Positions 9,530-20,513 are shown, numbered from the stretch's first letter. The stretch is DNA of 64,000 nucleotides from Propionivibrio sp. (GCA_016705685.1 JADJLB010000010.1:336001-400000); one strand, 5' to 3'. The notes: generated by a model from the letters alone, not told the origin. Made by a program: numbers and translations.

Positions 9530-11548
9530 TCAGCCCAGCTTGAAGCGGTGCGCCTCGGCTTTCAGGCTTTCCGACAGACGCTCCAACTGGCTTGCCGTTG
9601 CGGCGTTCTCGGCAACAGCGGCACTGTTTTCTTCGGCCATTTGCGCTATGCGTTCGACGTTTCTGGCAATTTCGGTGCTGGCTACGCTCTGTTCACGAAG
9701 CGACGATGAAATTTCGCTGACCGTTTGCATGACCTGCCGGGAACTGCCCTCGATTTCTCCGATGGAGGTTCCGGCCTGGAGGGCTAGCGTTACGCCGCTA
9801 CTGACGCGTTGTACGCCGCCATTCATGCTGGTTACAGCATTGTTCGTGCCGTTCTGAATGGCCACGATCATCTGCGAAATTTCGTGCGTTGACTTGCTGG
9901 TGCGCTCGGCCAATTTGCGGACTTCATCCGCCACCACGGCAAAGCCGCGTCCGGACTCACCGGCACGAGCCGCTTCAATCGCCGCGTTGAGGGCCAACAG
10001 ATTGGTCTGGTCTGCAATTTCCTTGATGACATTGACGATCGCCGAAATCTTCTCGGATTGTTGTCCAAGGTCGTCGATGATGGTGGCCGATTGATTGACC
10101 GCCTGTGAAATCATTTGAATCTCATGAACGACCGTACCGACCACATTGCCCCCGGTCACCGAAAGCTCGCCCGCGCGTTGTGAAAGGCTGCTGGCGTCCT
10201 GCGCATTCTTGCTGATGTGGTCGACGCCAACCGTCATTTGCTCAACGGCCGCCGCCATCGCCGAGGCGGCTTCGCTCTGCTGCTCCGTGCTAAGCCTGAT
10301 TTTCGCCGACGACGCGGACAGTCGTGTGGTTGCGTCATGCACCTGGCCGGCTCCGCTTTGAACATTCTGGATCAGGCTCCGAAAGGCGGTTGTCATATCA
10401 TTGAGACTGTCGCCAACCCGCTTCAGCTCATCGCGGGTACCCAGATCGACATGAATCGAAAGGTCTCCGGTGGCCATCGTTCTTGCGTTCGCGGCCAGCC
10501 GGTTTATGCTTTGAATCGTCGCGTAATAGGCACCGACCGAAACATAAACAAATACCATCAGCATCAGTACGGCGACGCTGATGCTGATGCGCAAATTGTG
10601 TTGCGCCGTGTTGATCCGTCGCTGAATGAGTTGTTCCAGCGACGGGAGCAGCGTTTCAAACATCTGCTTGTAGCCCTTGTCGATGGCAACTGTGACGGTG
10701 GCGAAATAGTCGGCGGAAGACATCACAAACGCGCCAAGGAACATCTCGGTCTGGACGATGTTGGCAATCTGTTCCGAGACATCGGTCAGTTCTTTGGCGG
10801 CCCGGTCCAGGGCGGGTTTGATCCCGGGATTGTAGCGGGCGGTCTTGCCCAGGTTGATGCGCAAAGCATCAACGGAAACATTGAAGTCGCGCAACAGACT
10901 CGATATATTGGTCTGCAGAAGTGGCGGGAGTTGTTTCTTGGTCAGTACACCGGTACCGAGTGACCTCAGCTGACCCAGGCTCTCAAGGGCCACGGGCAAC
11001 TTGATGAGCGAGGTATCGGCCAGATACCGTGAATCGATATCCGGATCGTTGGTCAGCGAATATTCGTCACTGACTACCGCTTGAAATACCAGCACACTGC
11101 CGATCAGACGCGTGTGCGCGGCAAAGTTTTCGGTGCCCGTAAGATCAAGTCCATCGGTATCAATTTCCGTCCAGGATGCCCGGATTTTCTTCCACGCGTC
11201 GTTATCGACCAAAGAGGGCTGAAATTTGGCTTCGACGCTCTTGAAAGCCTCACGCACTTCCGCAGCCTTGGCGGCCAGCTGTTCTTTCACCGTCTCATTG
11301 CCGTTAAGCACACTTGAGGACAATCCACGATGCTGTTGAAGTTGCTGCACCAGCCTGGCCATCGGCTTCAGCACTTCGATGCCTGCCAGTTCATGCTGCG
11401 AACTGCGGATCACCCTGTCTAGACTTTCATGAAGACCAAAGAGAAGAACGGCGATCGCTGCCAAAGCCAGGGCGCCCATGACGGCAAATTTTCTGGAATA
11501 ACCCAGGCGGTTCATCAGGGCAACAGCAGGTGAAAACAAAGCCTTCAT
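9530..11548 (-). CDS. Methyl-accepting chemotaxis protein
   Basis: A 672-residue transmembrane chemoreceptor. TM1 lies near residues 22-42 and TM2 near 325-350, enclosing a sensor region of about 280 residues. That region contains an [10 protein letters not shown] stretch resembling nitrate/nitrite-sensing (NIT) domains. A HAMP domain follows ([20 protein letters not shown]), then a long signalling coiled coil with the invariant hairpin tip [20 protein letters not shown]. The C-terminus ends AHRFKLG and lacks a CheR/CheB-docking NWETF-type pentapeptide. AGGAG precedes the ATG. The ligand is unconfirmed; nitrate-like sensing is only a hint. Confidence 0.9.
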   Translation of the reverse strand: MKALFSPAVALMNRLGYSRKFAVMGALALAAIAVLLFGLHESLDRVIRSSQHELAGIEVLKPMARLVQQLQQHRGLSSSVLNGNETVKEQLAAKAAEVREAFKSVEAKFQPSLVDNDAWKKIRASWTEIDTDGLDLTGTENFAAHTRLIGSVLVFQAVVSDEYSLTNDPDIDSRYLADTSLIKLPVALESLGQLRSLGTGVLTKKQLPPLLQTNISSLLRDFNVSVDALRINLGKTARYNPGIKPALDRAAKELTDVSEQIANIVQTEMFLGAFVMSSADYFATVTVAIDKGYKQMFETLLPSLEQLIQRRINTAQHNLRISISVAVLMLMVFVYVSVGAYYATIQSINRLAANARTMATGDLSIHVDLGTRDELKRVGDSLNDMTTAFRSLIQNVQSGAGQVHDATTRLSASSAKIRLSTEQQSEAASAMAAAVEQMTVGVDHISKNAQDASSLSQRAGELSVTGGNVVGTVVHEIQMISQAVNQSATIIDDLGQQSEKISAIVNVIKEIADQTNLLALNAAIEAARAGESGRGFAVVADEVRKLAERTSKSTHEISQMIVAIQNGTNNAVTSMNGGVQRVSSGVTLALQAGTSIGEIEGSSRQVMQTVSEISSSLREQSVASTEIARNVERIAQMAEENSAAVAENAATASQLERLSESLKAEAHRFKLG

Positions 11549-11752
11549 TGAAATTACTCCTGACTAAATTCGCGTCACCGGGAAACGACGTCGCATGTTA
11601 GCCCAATACCCCAGGAAACTCTATTCGAATGAGCCGCCTGCGTGCAGAAGCATCAGCCTGTATTTGCATCTAGCATATTTCGACAGCGTAACCCATCGGC
11701 ATGTTCGTCAACCGGTGCGCTCATTTCGCATCGCACGGTCCTCGTCGAAACG

Positions 11753-13384
11753 TTATCGATATTGCCGGGAAGTGCGTGTTGGTTCAAGCGACAGAAAGGA
11801 CAGGGCAGATTGTGCATCGAGCAGCGCCACCGCACCATCCATATAGCGCTGCGACGCGATTACCGGGATTGCCTCCAGTCGGAGTATCTCCTTGGGATAG
11901 AGCACGACATAGGCGTCAGGATGACGGATGAGCCAGACTTTGAGTTTTTCACCGTCATCAAATACCGGCAACGGCGCTTGCAATCGTCCCGCAAAATGGT
12001 ACTGATCGTGATAGTCCCCGAGGTGAGCCACTGTATGACCGCCGGCCTGGGCGGCTTGGATCGCCCTGGCCAGAGGGCCTACGTCATAAGCCGGGTACAA
12101 CGGCCGAACCAAGGTCAGCTGTCCGAGCGTGGACGTCACAATGCCCAGCATCGCCATGGCCAAGACCGGTCTGGTCACACGACGCCCGTACAGATAACAG
12201 CCCGCTGCCATCGCTACCATCAGCATGCTCGGGCCGATCAGAGGTCGGTTGGCCAGCCCCGCGTGGCTCGTCACTCCTGTTGCCATCGCCAACAACACGC
12301 CACCGATGACCAGCACAACCAGGGTCGGTAGCCAAAGCCCACGTATCCGCGGTGCGCTGGCCAATGCCCGCGAAGCGAGCAAGGCAAAGGCGGGAAACAC
12401 CGGAATCAGGTAATGCGGTTGCTTGCCGCTGATAAACGAAAAGGCAATGACGACCGGCGCCAGCCAGGCCAGACAGAAGCGTCCCCCGCGATCGAAATCC
12501 TGCCTGACGAACTTACCCAGGGCAGACCACAAGCCGGGCCAAACCAACCAGGGAAAAAGCAATGCCGGGAGTATCGGCAGGTACCACCACAGCGGGCGCC
12601 GGTGCGCAAACGACTCGACCATGCGATCCGCCGTCTGACCCCAGAAAATGGCATGCTGGTAGGCTTTTCCGCCGGCTAGTCCAGCCGGAAGCGCCCAGGC
12701 CAGAGCGATGACTGCGCCGATCAGCACAGCGATCAGGATTCCTGCAAACCAGTGTGAACAGCGTTGCTGGCGATTCCACCATGGCGCGAGCAGGGCGGCG
12801 GGCAGAACGTGCAGCAGAATGACGGGGCCTTTGGTCAGCACGCCCAGCCCGATCGCCACGCCAAGCACGAAAAAACCTTGCTTTACCCTGCCCTCCGCGG
12901 CCATCAGCACGCCGTGCATCCCGATCAGGGTAAAGAAGGCGAGAATGATGTCGAACATCGCCGATGTGGAAAAGATCGTCCACAGCAGGCTGCTGACCAG
13001 TATCAGCACTGCCGACCCGCCTATGTCGGCGCGTTCCGGCCAGAGGCGTCTGGCCAGGCTGAACGTCAATAGCAGGCTGCCCGCCGCCATCAGGGGATGG
13101 ACCAGACGCGGCCACCATTCGTTGACGCCAAAAATGGCCCAGCCGGCCTGATACAGCCATATCATCAACGGTGGTTTGTGACTGTAGGGCGCACCGTTTT
13201 TAAACGGCACCAGAAAATCTCCGCGCAGCCACATCTCCCACGCGACACCGATATAGCGTGTCTCATCGATCGGCGTCAGTGGACGTGACGCGTAGGCGAC
13301 TGCGGCCAACAAGATGAGCATGAACAACGCCAGCGCCACCCTACCGTGCTCTGACAATGGCAATGCCAGATTGCGGGCCTTCAA
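11753..13384 (-). CDS. ArnT-like GT39-family membrane glycosyltransferase
   Basis: A 543-residue polytopic membrane protein of the PMT/ArnT type. These enzymes move a sugar from a polyprenyl-phosphate donor to lipid A, other lipids or proteins on the periplasmic side. The N-terminal loop has the typical PIDETRYIGVAWEM sequence with the conserved acidic pair, followed by YSHKPPLMIWLYQ. About a dozen hydrophobic helices follow, then a soluble C-terminal part. The frame begins with TTG at 13384 directly after a stop, with AAGGCGA upstream; a GTG 15 codons later is the alternative. No arn operon is nearby, so aminoarabinose transfer is not shown. Confidence 0.8.
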   Translation of the reverse strand: MKARNLALPLSEHGRVALALFMLILLAAVAYASRPLTPIDETRYIGVAWEMWLRGDFLVPFKNGAPYSHKPPLMIWLYQAGWAIFGVNEWWPRLVHPLMAAGSLLLTFSLARRLWPERADIGGSAVLILVSSLLWTIFSTSAMFDIILAFFTLIGMHGVLMAAEGRVKQGFFVLGVAIGLGVLTKGPVILLHVLPAALLAPWWNRQQRCSHWFAGILIAVLIGAVIALAWALPAGLAGGKAYQHAIFWGQTADRMVESFAHRRPLWWYLPILPALLFPWLVWPGLWSALGKFVRQDFDRGGRFCLAWLAPVVIAFSFISGKQPHYLIPVFPAFALLASRALASAPRIRGLWLPTLVVLVIGGVLLAMATGVTSHAGLANRPLIGPSMLMVAMAAGCYLYGRRVTRPVLAMAMLGIVTSTLGQLTLVRPLYPAYDVGPLARAIQAAQAGGHTVAHLGDYHDQYHFAGRLQAPLPVFDDGEKLKVWLIRHPDAYVVLYPKEILRLEAIPVIASQRYMDGAVALLDAQSALSFLSLEPTRTSRQYR

Positions 13385-13488
13385 ATCAAATCGCCTTCAA
13401 TCGGCATACACTGTAACCCCTTGCAGCCCGGTCCTGGATCGATCGGCGAATGCTGGAATGCTGGAATATCCGCCAATTCTGCCTCCAG

Positions 13489-14226
13489 TCAACGGGATAA
13501 TGTGGCACCCGAATCTGAATCTTCTTCGGCAGCGGCCAGAAACAATCCGTCGCGCAGCGTTAAAATGCGGTCCGTCCTCCCGGCCAAACCCGGGTCATGC
13601 GTGACGATGATAAAACTGGTCCGGCGCGAACGATTGAGCGCGAGCATCAATTCGAATACGCCTTCGGCCGTTTGCCGGTCAAGATTGCCGGTGGGCTCGT
13701 CGGCCAGTACGCAAGCCGGTTCGGTGACCAAGGCGCGAGCAATTGCCGCACGCTGCCGCTCGCCGCCGGACAGTTCCGATGGCGTGTGATCAAGCCGGTG
13801 CGACAAACCGACCTCGGCGAGCACCGCCGCCGCCCGTTCCTCGGCTTCGGCCTTCGTCGCGCGTCGAATGTATAGCGGCATAGCGACGTTTTCCAGCGCC
13901 GTGAATTCTGCCAGGAGATGGTGGAACTGATAGACAAAGCCGAGATGGCGGTTGCGCATGACGCCGCGTTCGGCATCGCTGATCTCCGAAAGATCGCGCC
14001 CCATCAACTGGATTTTCCCGGCACTGGCGGTATCCAAACCGCCGAGCAGATGCAGCAGCGTGCTCTTGCCCGAACCCGAAGCACCGACGACTGCGACGCG
14101 CTCACCCGCCACGATTTCCAGATCGACGCCCAGGAGAACCGGCACTTCACTCCCTTCGCCCGTACCCTGGCGGAATATCTTCCGCAAACCCTGGCAGGCC
14201 AGCACCACTTCCGCGTGCTCATTCAT
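13489..14226 (-). CDS. lolD: Lipoprotein-releasing ABC transporter ATPase LolD
   Basis: A 245-residue ABC ATPase that powers release of outer-membrane lipoproteins from the inner membrane. Walker A is GASGSGKST, the signature is LSGGERQR, and Walker B ends in [11 protein letters not shown], followed by the switch His in IIVTHD. The LolD/MacB subfamily is shown by the DEPTGNLD wording and the [10 protein letters not shown]-loop region. The start is the ATG at 14226, eight bases inside the end of lolC, so translation is coupled; the longer frame to 14466 only overlaps lolC. Together with lolC it forms the LolCD exporter. Confidence 0.92.
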   Translation of the reverse strand: MNEHAEVVLACQGLRKIFRQGTGEGSEVPVLLGVDLEIVAGERVAVVGASGSGKSTLLHLLGGLDTASAGKIQLMGRDLSEISDAERGVMRNRHLGFVYQFHHLLAEFTALENVAMPLYIRRATKAEAEERAAAVLAEVGLSHRLDHTPSELSGGERQRAAIARALVTEPACVLADEPTGNLDRQTAEGVFELMLALNRSRRTSFIIVTHDPGLAGRTDRILTLRDGLFLAAAEEDSDSGATLSR

Positions 14227-15466
14227 AACGCAGCGCCTCGGCCGGATTGACCCGCGAGGCGCGCCAGCTCGGATAGATCGTCGCGACCAGCGACAATACA
14301 AATGACACTGTAGTAATGGTGGTAACGTCTTTCCATTGCAACTCGGACGGCAGGTTGGAAATGTAATACACCTCCTTGGACATGAATTGCGTGCCGAGCA
14401 GGTGTTCGATGAAAGGCACGACGACATCGACGTTAAGCGCCAGCGCCACGCCCCCGGCCACACCAATGCCCAAACCGATGAAACCGATCACCGCTCCCTG
14501 CACCATGAAGATGGCCATGATGCTGCCGGGGCTGGCGCCCAGGGTGCGCAGAATGGCAATGTCGGCCTGCTTGTCGGTAACCGCCATGACCAGCGTTGAA
14601 ACAATGTTGAAAGCCGCAACGGCAACGATCAACGAAAGGATGATGAACATCATGTTCTTCTCGATCTGTACGGCACGAAAGAAATTGGCGTGACTGCGTG
14701 TCCAGTCGCTGATATAGGCGGCGGTATCCAGGCTGTTGGCCAGTTGCCGGGCAACGGCAGGCGCCCTGAACAGGTCCTCCAGTTTCAGGCGAACACCGGA
14801 AACACGGTCTTCCATGCGGTAAAGGCGCTGCGCATCCTCCAGGCGAATCAGCGCCAGCCCGTTGTCGTACTCGAACATCCCGACCTCGAAAAGCCCGGCG
14901 ACGGTAAAGGTTTTCAGCCGCGGAATTACCCCGGCCGGCGTCACAACCCCCTGCGGCGCGATGACCGTGACCTTGTCGCCGACGAAAACGCCAAGCGCCC
15001 GCGCCAGCTCGCTACCCAGCACGATATTGAAAGAATCCGGCACCAGAGCATCGAGGCTGCCCTCTTTCATATGTGTCCGGAAGTCGACGACTTTGTCTTC
15101 AAGATCGGGAAGTATCCCGCGCACCATTGCGCCGCGTACCGATTGTCCGTACGCGAGCATCCCCTGCGCTTGAACAAACGGTGCCGCTGCGACCACCCCC
15201 GATTGTTTGACCGACTGCTCGGCGACATGCTGCCAGCCGGACATTTCACCGCTCGCCCCACTGATCTGAATGTGCGAAACGACGCCCAGAATTCGCCCGC
15301 GCAACTCGGTCTGAAAGCCATTCATCACCGACAGGACGACGATCAAGGCCGCAACGCCCAGCGCGATGCCGAGCATTGAGATCATGGAAATGAAGGAAAT
15401 AAAGTGATTTCGCCTTTTAGCGCGCGTATAGCGCAGGCCGATCAACAGTTCGTAGGTTAGCGCCAT
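14219..15466 (-). CDS. lolC: Lipoprotein-releasing ABC transporter permease LolC/LolE
   Basis: A 415-residue FtsX-type permease of the Lol lipoprotein sorting system. It begins [20 protein letters not shown], the classic family opening. TM1 is near residues 20-45, then a periplasmic domain of about 220 residues, and three C-terminal TM helices ending in [18 protein letters not shown]. An in-frame ATG at 15502 would add a 12-residue tail not typical of the family, so I start at 15466; no strong ribosome site supports either. Only one permease gene is present, so the complex may use it as a homodimer (LolF-like) or the partner lies elsewhere. Confidence 0.9.
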   Translation of the reverse strand: MALTYELLIGLRYTRAKRRNHFISFISMISMLGIALGVAALIVVLSVMNGFQTELRGRILGVVSHIQISGASGEMSGWQHVAEQSVKQSGVVAAAPFVQAQGMLAYGQSVRGAMVRGILPDLEDKVVDFRTHMKEGSLDALVPDSFNIVLGSELARALGVFVGDKVTVIAPQGVVTPAGVIPRLKTFTVAGLFEVGMFEYDNGLALIRLEDAQRLYRMEDRVSGVRLKLEDLFRAPAVARQLANSLDTAAYISDWTRSHANFFRAVQIEKNMMFIILSLIVAVAAFNIVSTLVMAVTDKQADIAILRTLGASPGSIMAIFMVQGAVIGFIGLGIGVAGGVALALNVDVVVPFIEHLLGTQFMSKEVYYISNLPSELQWKDVTTITTVSFVLSLVATIYPSWRASRVNPAEALRYE

Positions 15467-15810
15467 CAGAAGCAACAACTCGTGTCCGGTTGGTTTATGC
15501 ACATCGCCGATTCGGGTAGAGCGTTATGGTACACGCACCGTCATGATCGCACTTGGCAAATTGTGACGCCGGGAGCGTTACGACGTCTCTTTTCCGTCGA
15601 AACGGATCGCGTTGAACAGGGCTGCGCTACAGACACTCCAGCATTCCCGGCGCAAACTGCCCGTTTTCAAACGATTAGAGGCGGACTGCGAGAGATTTCA
15701 TCAGGCTCGACAGTTATCAAATAGGGCGCGTATCACAAGCAAGTTTAGCTTGCATCGCTAACTCCATGATGTTATTTTAATATTTCCGTTTGCATGCTCA
15801 GGGTGGCGCT
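15467..15810. other. Divergent promoter region between lolC and fimV
   Basis: About 340 bp with no gene I can support. It must carry the promoters for lolC (minus) and fimV (plus). The part nearest fimV is A/T-rich (around 15765-15785) and could hold a -10 box, but I could not assign matched -35/-10 elements. Confidence 0.4.
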
Positions 15811-18800
15811 GTGGCAAAAAAAATTCATCGGACGCTCAATAAAATCGGTTTGCGAAGCTCTGCTCTTGCACTTGCTTCGTGTCTCGTTCTCTCCGGCGTG
15901 CCATTGGCCGCACAGGCGGCGGGACTTGGCAAGATCGCCGTGTTCTCAGCGCTTGGACAGCCCTTGCGGGCCGAGATCGATATCACGGCGACACGAGACG
16001 AACTCTCCGGGATGAAGGCGCAGCTGGCAGCCCCAGACGCTTTCAAACAGGCCGGGCTTGATTATGCGACGACCTTGCTGAGCATCCGTTTCAGCCTGGA
16101 CAAACGCGCCAACGGCCAACCGGTCATCCGGCTGACCTCGGACAAACCGATCAACGATCCCTTTGTCGACATGCTTCTTGAACTGAACTGGCCAGCCGGC
16201 CGGCTGGTTCGCGAATACACTTTCCTGCTCGATCCGCCTGAAGTTGCGGCCAAGGGCTTCCCACCGCCGGCGCCAGCGATGGCCAAGCCGGCGCTAGCCA
16301 GCAAACAACCTTCCGGCACACACGCTGCGACGCCTATCGACGATGAACTGCGCGGCAAGGCGCTGGCCAGGATCCGCAATCGGGGCACATCGCAGAAACC
16401 GGCCGAACAGCCCGTTGAAGGGCAAAACCAGCGCGAGGTCAAGCGCGGCGATACGCTGCACAAGATCGCCGGCGAAACCAAACCGGAAGGCGTTTCTTTG
16501 GAGCAGATGCTGGTCGGTCTGTTTCGTGCCAACCAGGAGGCCTTCGACGGCGGCAACATGAACCGTTTGAAGGCGGGCAGAATCCTTGTTGTGCCGGAGA
16601 AATCAACCGTCGAGGCTGTTTCAACGGGCGAAGCCCGAAAGATCGTCGTCGCCCAATCCTCCGACTGGAATGCTTACCGCGCCAAACTGGCTGGTGTAGC
16701 AGCCAAGTCGACGGCAGGTAACGACGAAGCCAAGCAGGAAGCCACCGGAAAGATCAGCGCCAAAGTCGAGGACAAAGCGACTCCGGCAGCGGAACCCAAA
16801 GATCAGCTCAAGGTTTCCAGAACCGAAACCGCCACGACCAAACCGGGCGCAGGCACCAACAAACGCAGCGAAGAAGATCTGATTGCCAAGGAAAAAGCCC
16901 TCAAGGAAGCCAATGAACGCCTCACGGCCCTCGAGAAGAACGTAGTCGATTTACAGAAACTGATTGAACTGAAAAATCAGAATCTGGCCGAGTTGCAGGC
17001 ACAGGCGTCCGCCAAAGCCATGCCGGCGGAAGCGAAGAAACCCGCCGAAGAGAGCAAACCGCAATCGACGCCTGCCGAAACAGCCCCTGTTGCGGCTCCC
17101 GCCAAGGTCGAACCCGTGGCACCGGTGGTTGAAAAACCAGTCGAAAAACCCGTGGAAAAGCCGGTTGACGCAAAACCGGCTGAACCGGCAACCAAGCCCG
17201 AAGAGCCCAAACCCCAGCCCAAGCCGGCGGAGAAACCCAAACCAGCCGTGGCGCCCCCACCAAAACCGGAGGAACCAGGCTTCCTTGACGTATTGCTCGA
17301 CAATCCCCTGGCACTGGCCGGCGGTGGCGTGCTTGCGTTATTGGCCGGTTACTTCGTTGTACGGCGTCGTCAGGCGAGCAAGGAAGAGCCGCAGCTCGAC
17401 TTGACCAGTACGCTGTCACCCCAGAGCAGCAGCCTCAGTCTGACGGCCAATTCGGTCTTCCGGAGCACCGGGGGACAGAGCGTCGACACCTCGCATACGC
17501 CGGCTCAAACCGATTTCAGTCAGGCTGGCCCGGGCAGCATAGATACGGACGAGGTTGATCCGGTGGCCGAAGCCGACGTCTATATGGCTTATGGCCGCGA
17601 TGTTCAAGCCGAGGAAATACTTGTCGAAGCCAAATCGAAAGATCCCAAGCGACATGCCATCCACTTGAAACTGCTGGAAATATACTCGAACCGCAAGGAC
17701 ATCAAGCAATTCGAAAACCTGGCCACCGATCTGTACAGTGATACGGGTGGCGTGGGTGCCGAGTGGGAAAAGGCGGCGGCGATGGGCCTGAAACTGGATC
17801 CTTCCAACCCGCTGTTTGGCAGTGCTTCAGCGCAGGCGGCGCAGCCGCCGGCCCAGGCGACGTTCGACGCGGATGCGACCGTACTCGTTACGCCAGCGGC
17901 GATGAAGAACACGGTTACCTTGCCGGGAGAACTGGCGCAGTTGGCCGAAGCGGCCAGTGCCGAGGCAGCGTCGGCGGCTTCCGAATCGCCGGCCGGAGCA
18001 GACATGACCAGCCTCGATTTCGACCTCGGCCTTGGAGGCGACAAGGCACCTTCAGCGACCGATGCCGACCAGGCGAAGATGGATGAAACGTACCGGCTAC
18101 CCGAACCTGTGGCCGATTCTGGCGCCCTTGATTTCGATCTTGCTTCAGACCAGGCGGCGCCTGCCGATGGTGCTGCCGGTTCCGATGCCGCGGTCGTCGG
18201 CCTTGACTTCGACCTGCCGGAAGCCCCTTCTACGGCGGCTGCCGTCGACGATACCGTCAAAGAAGCAGCAGACCTGGATTTTGACCTGGGCTTTGAATCA
18301 TCGCCGACCGATGCTTCTGCCACGACGTCGGCCGGCCAAAGCCGTGCGGACACCGTGCCCGAAGCCCCCACGGCAAATGAAATCGATTTCGATATCAATC
18401 TGACCGAATCGACCTTCCTGGGTCGCTCGATGCCGGAACCGTCGTCTTTCGACATGACTTCGATCGATCTGGATTTGAAAACGCCGGAACTCGCGATGCA
18501 GAGGACCGAATCCGCTCCCGCCGGGGTCGAGACTACCGTCAATCCAGATACCGCAGACGCGGAGATGGCCAGTGTCTTGGCCACAACGGCAGTCAATCCG
18601 GATTTCGAGACCCAGCAGTTCGAGACGGTGGTCAATCCGCAGTTTGCTGCGGAACCGGATCTTCTGCCGGAGCAGGATTTTTCGACCGAACAGTTGGACA
18701 CGGTCGTCAACCCGCAGTTTGACCAAGAGTCGTCAGTTGGAGCCAGCCAGGATTTCGCCAAGACTCAAGCGGAAACGGTCGTTAACCCCCAATTTGGTGT

Positions 18801-18993
18801 CGAAGCGGACCTTGCCCCTGAATTCGACATCAGCCCGAATGAAGAGGTGACGACAAAACTCGATCTGGCAAAAGCTTATGAGGAAATGGGCGATCTGGAG
18901 GGGGCCAGGGAGCTCTTGCAGGAAGTTTTGAAAGAAGGCGACGCCGCGCAACAGGAAAAGGCACAGTCCATTCTTTCTCGAATCAGCGAATAA
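15811..18993 (+). CDS. fimV: FimV-family pilus/polarity hub protein
   Basis: A 1060-residue FimV homologue, an inner-membrane peptidoglycan-binding scaffold for type IV pilus function, polar localisation and c-di-GMP/cAMP-linked motility. Order: signal sequence cleaved near AAQAAG; the conserved FimV N-terminal domain (KIAVFSALGQPLRAEID); a LysM-like segment (VKRGDTLHKIAGE) near residue 210; a coiled coil around 350-400; a Pro/Lys/Glu-rich stretch; one TM near 500-517 (LALAGGGVLALLAGYFVV); a TPR-like region; a long acidic tail with D-F-D-L repeats and V-N-P-[QD]-F repeats; and the C-terminal FimV motif TTKLDLAKAYEEMGD. I chose the GTG at 15811 because AGGGTGG lies just before it. Confidence 0.9.
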   Translation: MAKKIHRTLNKIGLRSSALALASCLVLSGVPLAAQAAGLGKIAVFSALGQPLRAEIDITATRDELSGMKAQLAAPDAFKQAGLDYATTLLSIRFSLDKRANGQPVIRLTSDKPINDPFVDMLLELNWPAGRLVREYTFLLDPPEVAAKGFPPPAPAMAKPALASKQPSGTHAATPIDDELRGKALARIRNRGTSQKPAEQPVEGQNQREVKRGDTLHKIAGETKPEGVSLEQMLVGLFRANQEAFDGGNMNRLKAGRILVVPEKSTVEAVSTGEARKIVVAQSSDWNAYRAKLAGVAAKSTAGNDEAKQEATGKISAKVEDKATPAAEPKDQLKVSRTETATTKPGAGTNKRSEEDLIAKEKALKEANERLTALEKNVVDLQKLIELKNQNLAELQAQASAKAMPAEAKKPAEESKPQSTPAETAPVAAPAKVEPVAPVVEKPVEKPVEKPVDAKPAEPATKPEEPKPQPKPAEKPKPAVAPPPKPEEPGFLDVLLDNPLALAGGGVLALLAGYFVVRRRQASKEEPQLDLTSTLSPQSSSLSLTANSVFRSTGGQSVDTSHTPAQTDFSQAGPGSIDTDEVDPVAEADVYMAYGRDVQAEEILVEAKSKDPKRHAIHLKLLEIYSNRKDIKQFENLATDLYSDTGGVGAEWEKAAAMGLKLDPSNPLFGSASAQAAQPPAQATFDADATVLVTPAAMKNTVTLPGELAQLAEAASAEAASAASESPAGADMTSLDFDLGLGGDKAPSATDADQAKMDETYRLPEPVADSGALDFDLASDQAAPADGAAGSDAAVVGLDFDLPEAPSTAAAVDDTVKEAADLDFDLGFESSPTDASATTSAGQSRADTVPEAPTANEIDFDINLTESTFLGRSMPEPSSFDMTSIDLDLKTPELAMQRTESAPAGVETTVNPDTADAEMASVLATTAVNPDFETQQFETVVNPQFAAEPDLLPEQDFSTEQLDTVVNPQFDQESSVGASQDFAKTQAETVVNPQFGVEADLAPEFDISPNEEVTTKLDLAKAYEEMGDLEGARELLQEVLKEGDAAQQEKAQSILSRISE

Positions 18994-19014
18994 AGCGGAG
19001 TTGAAACCGATATT

Positions 19015-19050
19015 GGCCGCAGCTCAACTCCGGGCTGCGGCCTTTTCTTT
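19015..19050 (+). terminator. Rho-independent terminator after fimV
   Basis: Stem GGCCGCAG/CTGCGGCC with a 12-base loop, followed by TTTTCTTT, 21 bp after the fimV stop codon. It separates fimV from the small membrane-protein gene and the truA-trp genes. Confidence 0.85.
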
Positions 19051-19092
19051 GCCGGGGACTTCACATCGTTTTGCCGTACATCTGCATCAAGC

Positions 19093-19695
19093 ATGCCCAA
19101 GCTGACCATCCATCCGACAACCTGTCTTCTCGTCTGGCTGCTGCTGCTGCTTGTCGTGCAGCTGTTGAGCGGAACCACACTGGCAGCAGCACTGCTGCTG
19201 CTTCCGGCGCTCGGCACAGCGGTCCTGCAGCGCGGTAGCGGCCTCGTGCGGCGCGCGCGCTGGCTGCTGCTATCGTTGCTGGTCGTTTTTTCCTGGGGGA
19301 TCCCCGGTGATCCGCTCTGGAATGGTGCCCTGTCGCCCACCTATGAAGGCCTATTCGAAGGGTTGACCCACCTGGGCCGGCTCGTTCTGGTGCTCATGGC
19401 CGTTGCGGCTTTCCTCGAAGCGATGTCGCTTCAAGATTTGCTGGCTGCCACACATGCCCTGCTCGGGCCCCTGCGACGTTTGGGCTTCGATCCGGACCGC
19501 AGTGTGGTACGTCTCATGCTGGTCTTGCGCTATGTCGAAACACTGCCCCGTCCACGTGACTGGCGAGCCTTGCTCGACCTGCCGGCCACAAACCTCGGTG
19601 AAGTCGTCGAAATAGGATATCAGCCGTTTCGCTGGCCAGACTTCGTTGTCGTGCTGACCTTGGCAATCGCCTTCCTGCTCTATCTTTATCGATAA
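19093..19695 (+). CDS. Small membrane protein, CbiQ/EcfT-like (tentative)
   Basis: A 200-residue, leucine-rich membrane protein. It has two long hydrophobic helices near the start (CLLVWLLLLLVVQLL; ARWLLLSLLVVFSWG), one near 100-115, and one at the C-terminus (FVVVLTLAIAFLLYLYR). The loop sequence around LQDLLAATHALLGPLRRLG resembles the cytoplasmic coupling region of ECF-transporter T components (CbiQ/EcfT), but no A or S components are adjacent, so the function is open. It lies six bases before truA on the same strand and is probably co-transcribed with it. Confidence 0.65.
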   Translation: MPKLTIHPTTCLLVWLLLLLVVQLLSGTTLAAALLLLPALGTAVLQRGSGLVRRARWLLLSLLVVFSWGIPGDPLWNGALSPTYEGLFEGLTHLGRLVLVLMAVAAFLEAMSLQDLLAATHALLGPLRRLGFDPDRSVVRLMLVLRYVETLPRPRDWRALLDLPATNLGEVVEIGYQPFRWPDFVVVLTLAIAFLLYLYR

Positions 19696-19700
19696 ACGAC

Positions 19701-20513
19701 ATGCGAGTTGCCCTGGGCGTGGAATACGACGGAAGTGCTTTCCATGGCTGGCAAACGCAGCCCACGGGAAATACGGTCCAGGGCGCAGTGCAAGCGGCAT
19801 TGACCCGCATCGCCGGCTTACCCATTCAAGTCGTATCGGCCGGGCGCACGGACGCGGGCGTACATGCGACTAACCAGGTTGTGCACTTCGATACACCGGT
19901 TGATCGTCCTCTGGACGCCTGGGTGCGCGGCGTTAACACTTACCTGCCTGCGGCAGTCGCCGTGCATTGGGCGCACCCGGTCGAAGACAGCTTTCACGCC
20001 CGTTTCTCGGCTTGCGGCCGTCGATATCGCTATCTCCTGATCAATCGACGCCAGCGGACCGGCGTGTGGCATGGACGGGTCGGGTGGTATCATCACCCGC
20101 TGGATGTAGACACCATGCAACAGGCGGCTCAACGGCTATTGGGCGAACACGATTTTTCGGCATTCCGGGCAGCGGACTGCCAGGCCAAATCGCCGGTGAA
20201 GACCATGCGGCAGGCGGAAGTACGGCGTTGCGGAGAAATGATTGTCTTCGATTTCGAAGCCGGAGCCTTTCTACACCACATGGTACGTAATCTGGTGGGC
20301 AGTCTGGTGTATATCGGCCAGAACAAGCACCCGCCGGAATGGATAGGGCAGTTGCTTGAATGCCGCGATCGTCGTCAGGCGGCGCCGACATTTTCCGCAG
20401 CCGGACTGTATCTTGTTGGCGTGAACTACGAACCACATTGGGGCTTGCCCAGCCGTGACGATGTGAACATTCCGGGTTTGACCGGGCAGCAAAAAACGGG
20501 GGAATTCGACTGA
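19701..20513 (+). CDS. truA: tRNA pseudouridine(38-40) synthase TruA
   Basis: A 270-residue enzyme that isomerises uridines 38-40 in the anticodon arm of tRNAs. The start [19 protein letters not shown] and the catalytic motif [11 protein letters not shown], with its nucleophilic Asp, are intact, as is the C-terminal [13 protein letters not shown] segment. Length is normal. Its stop codon TGA shares one base with the trpF ATG, so the two are translationally coupled, an arrangement familiar in proteobacteria. Confidence 0.95.
   Translation: MRVALGVEYDGSAFHGWQTQPTGNTVQGAVQAALTRIAGLPIQVVSAGRTDAGVHATNQVVHFDTPVDRPLDAWVRGVNTYLPAAVAVHWAHPVEDSFHARFSACGRRYRYLLINRRQRTGVWHGRVGWYHHPLDVDTMQQAAQRLLGEHDFSAFRAADCQAKSPVKTMRQAEVRRCGEMIVFDFEAGAFLHHMVRNLVGSLVYIGQNKHPPEWIGQLLECRDRRQAAPTFSAAGLYLVGVNYEPHWGLPSRDDVNIPGLTGQQKTGEFD

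Noticed and set aside
17604-18761. 385-codon frame antisense to fimV, Ser/Ala-rich
   Set aside because: It is a by-product of the repetitive acidic codons of fimV; no family-like sequence.
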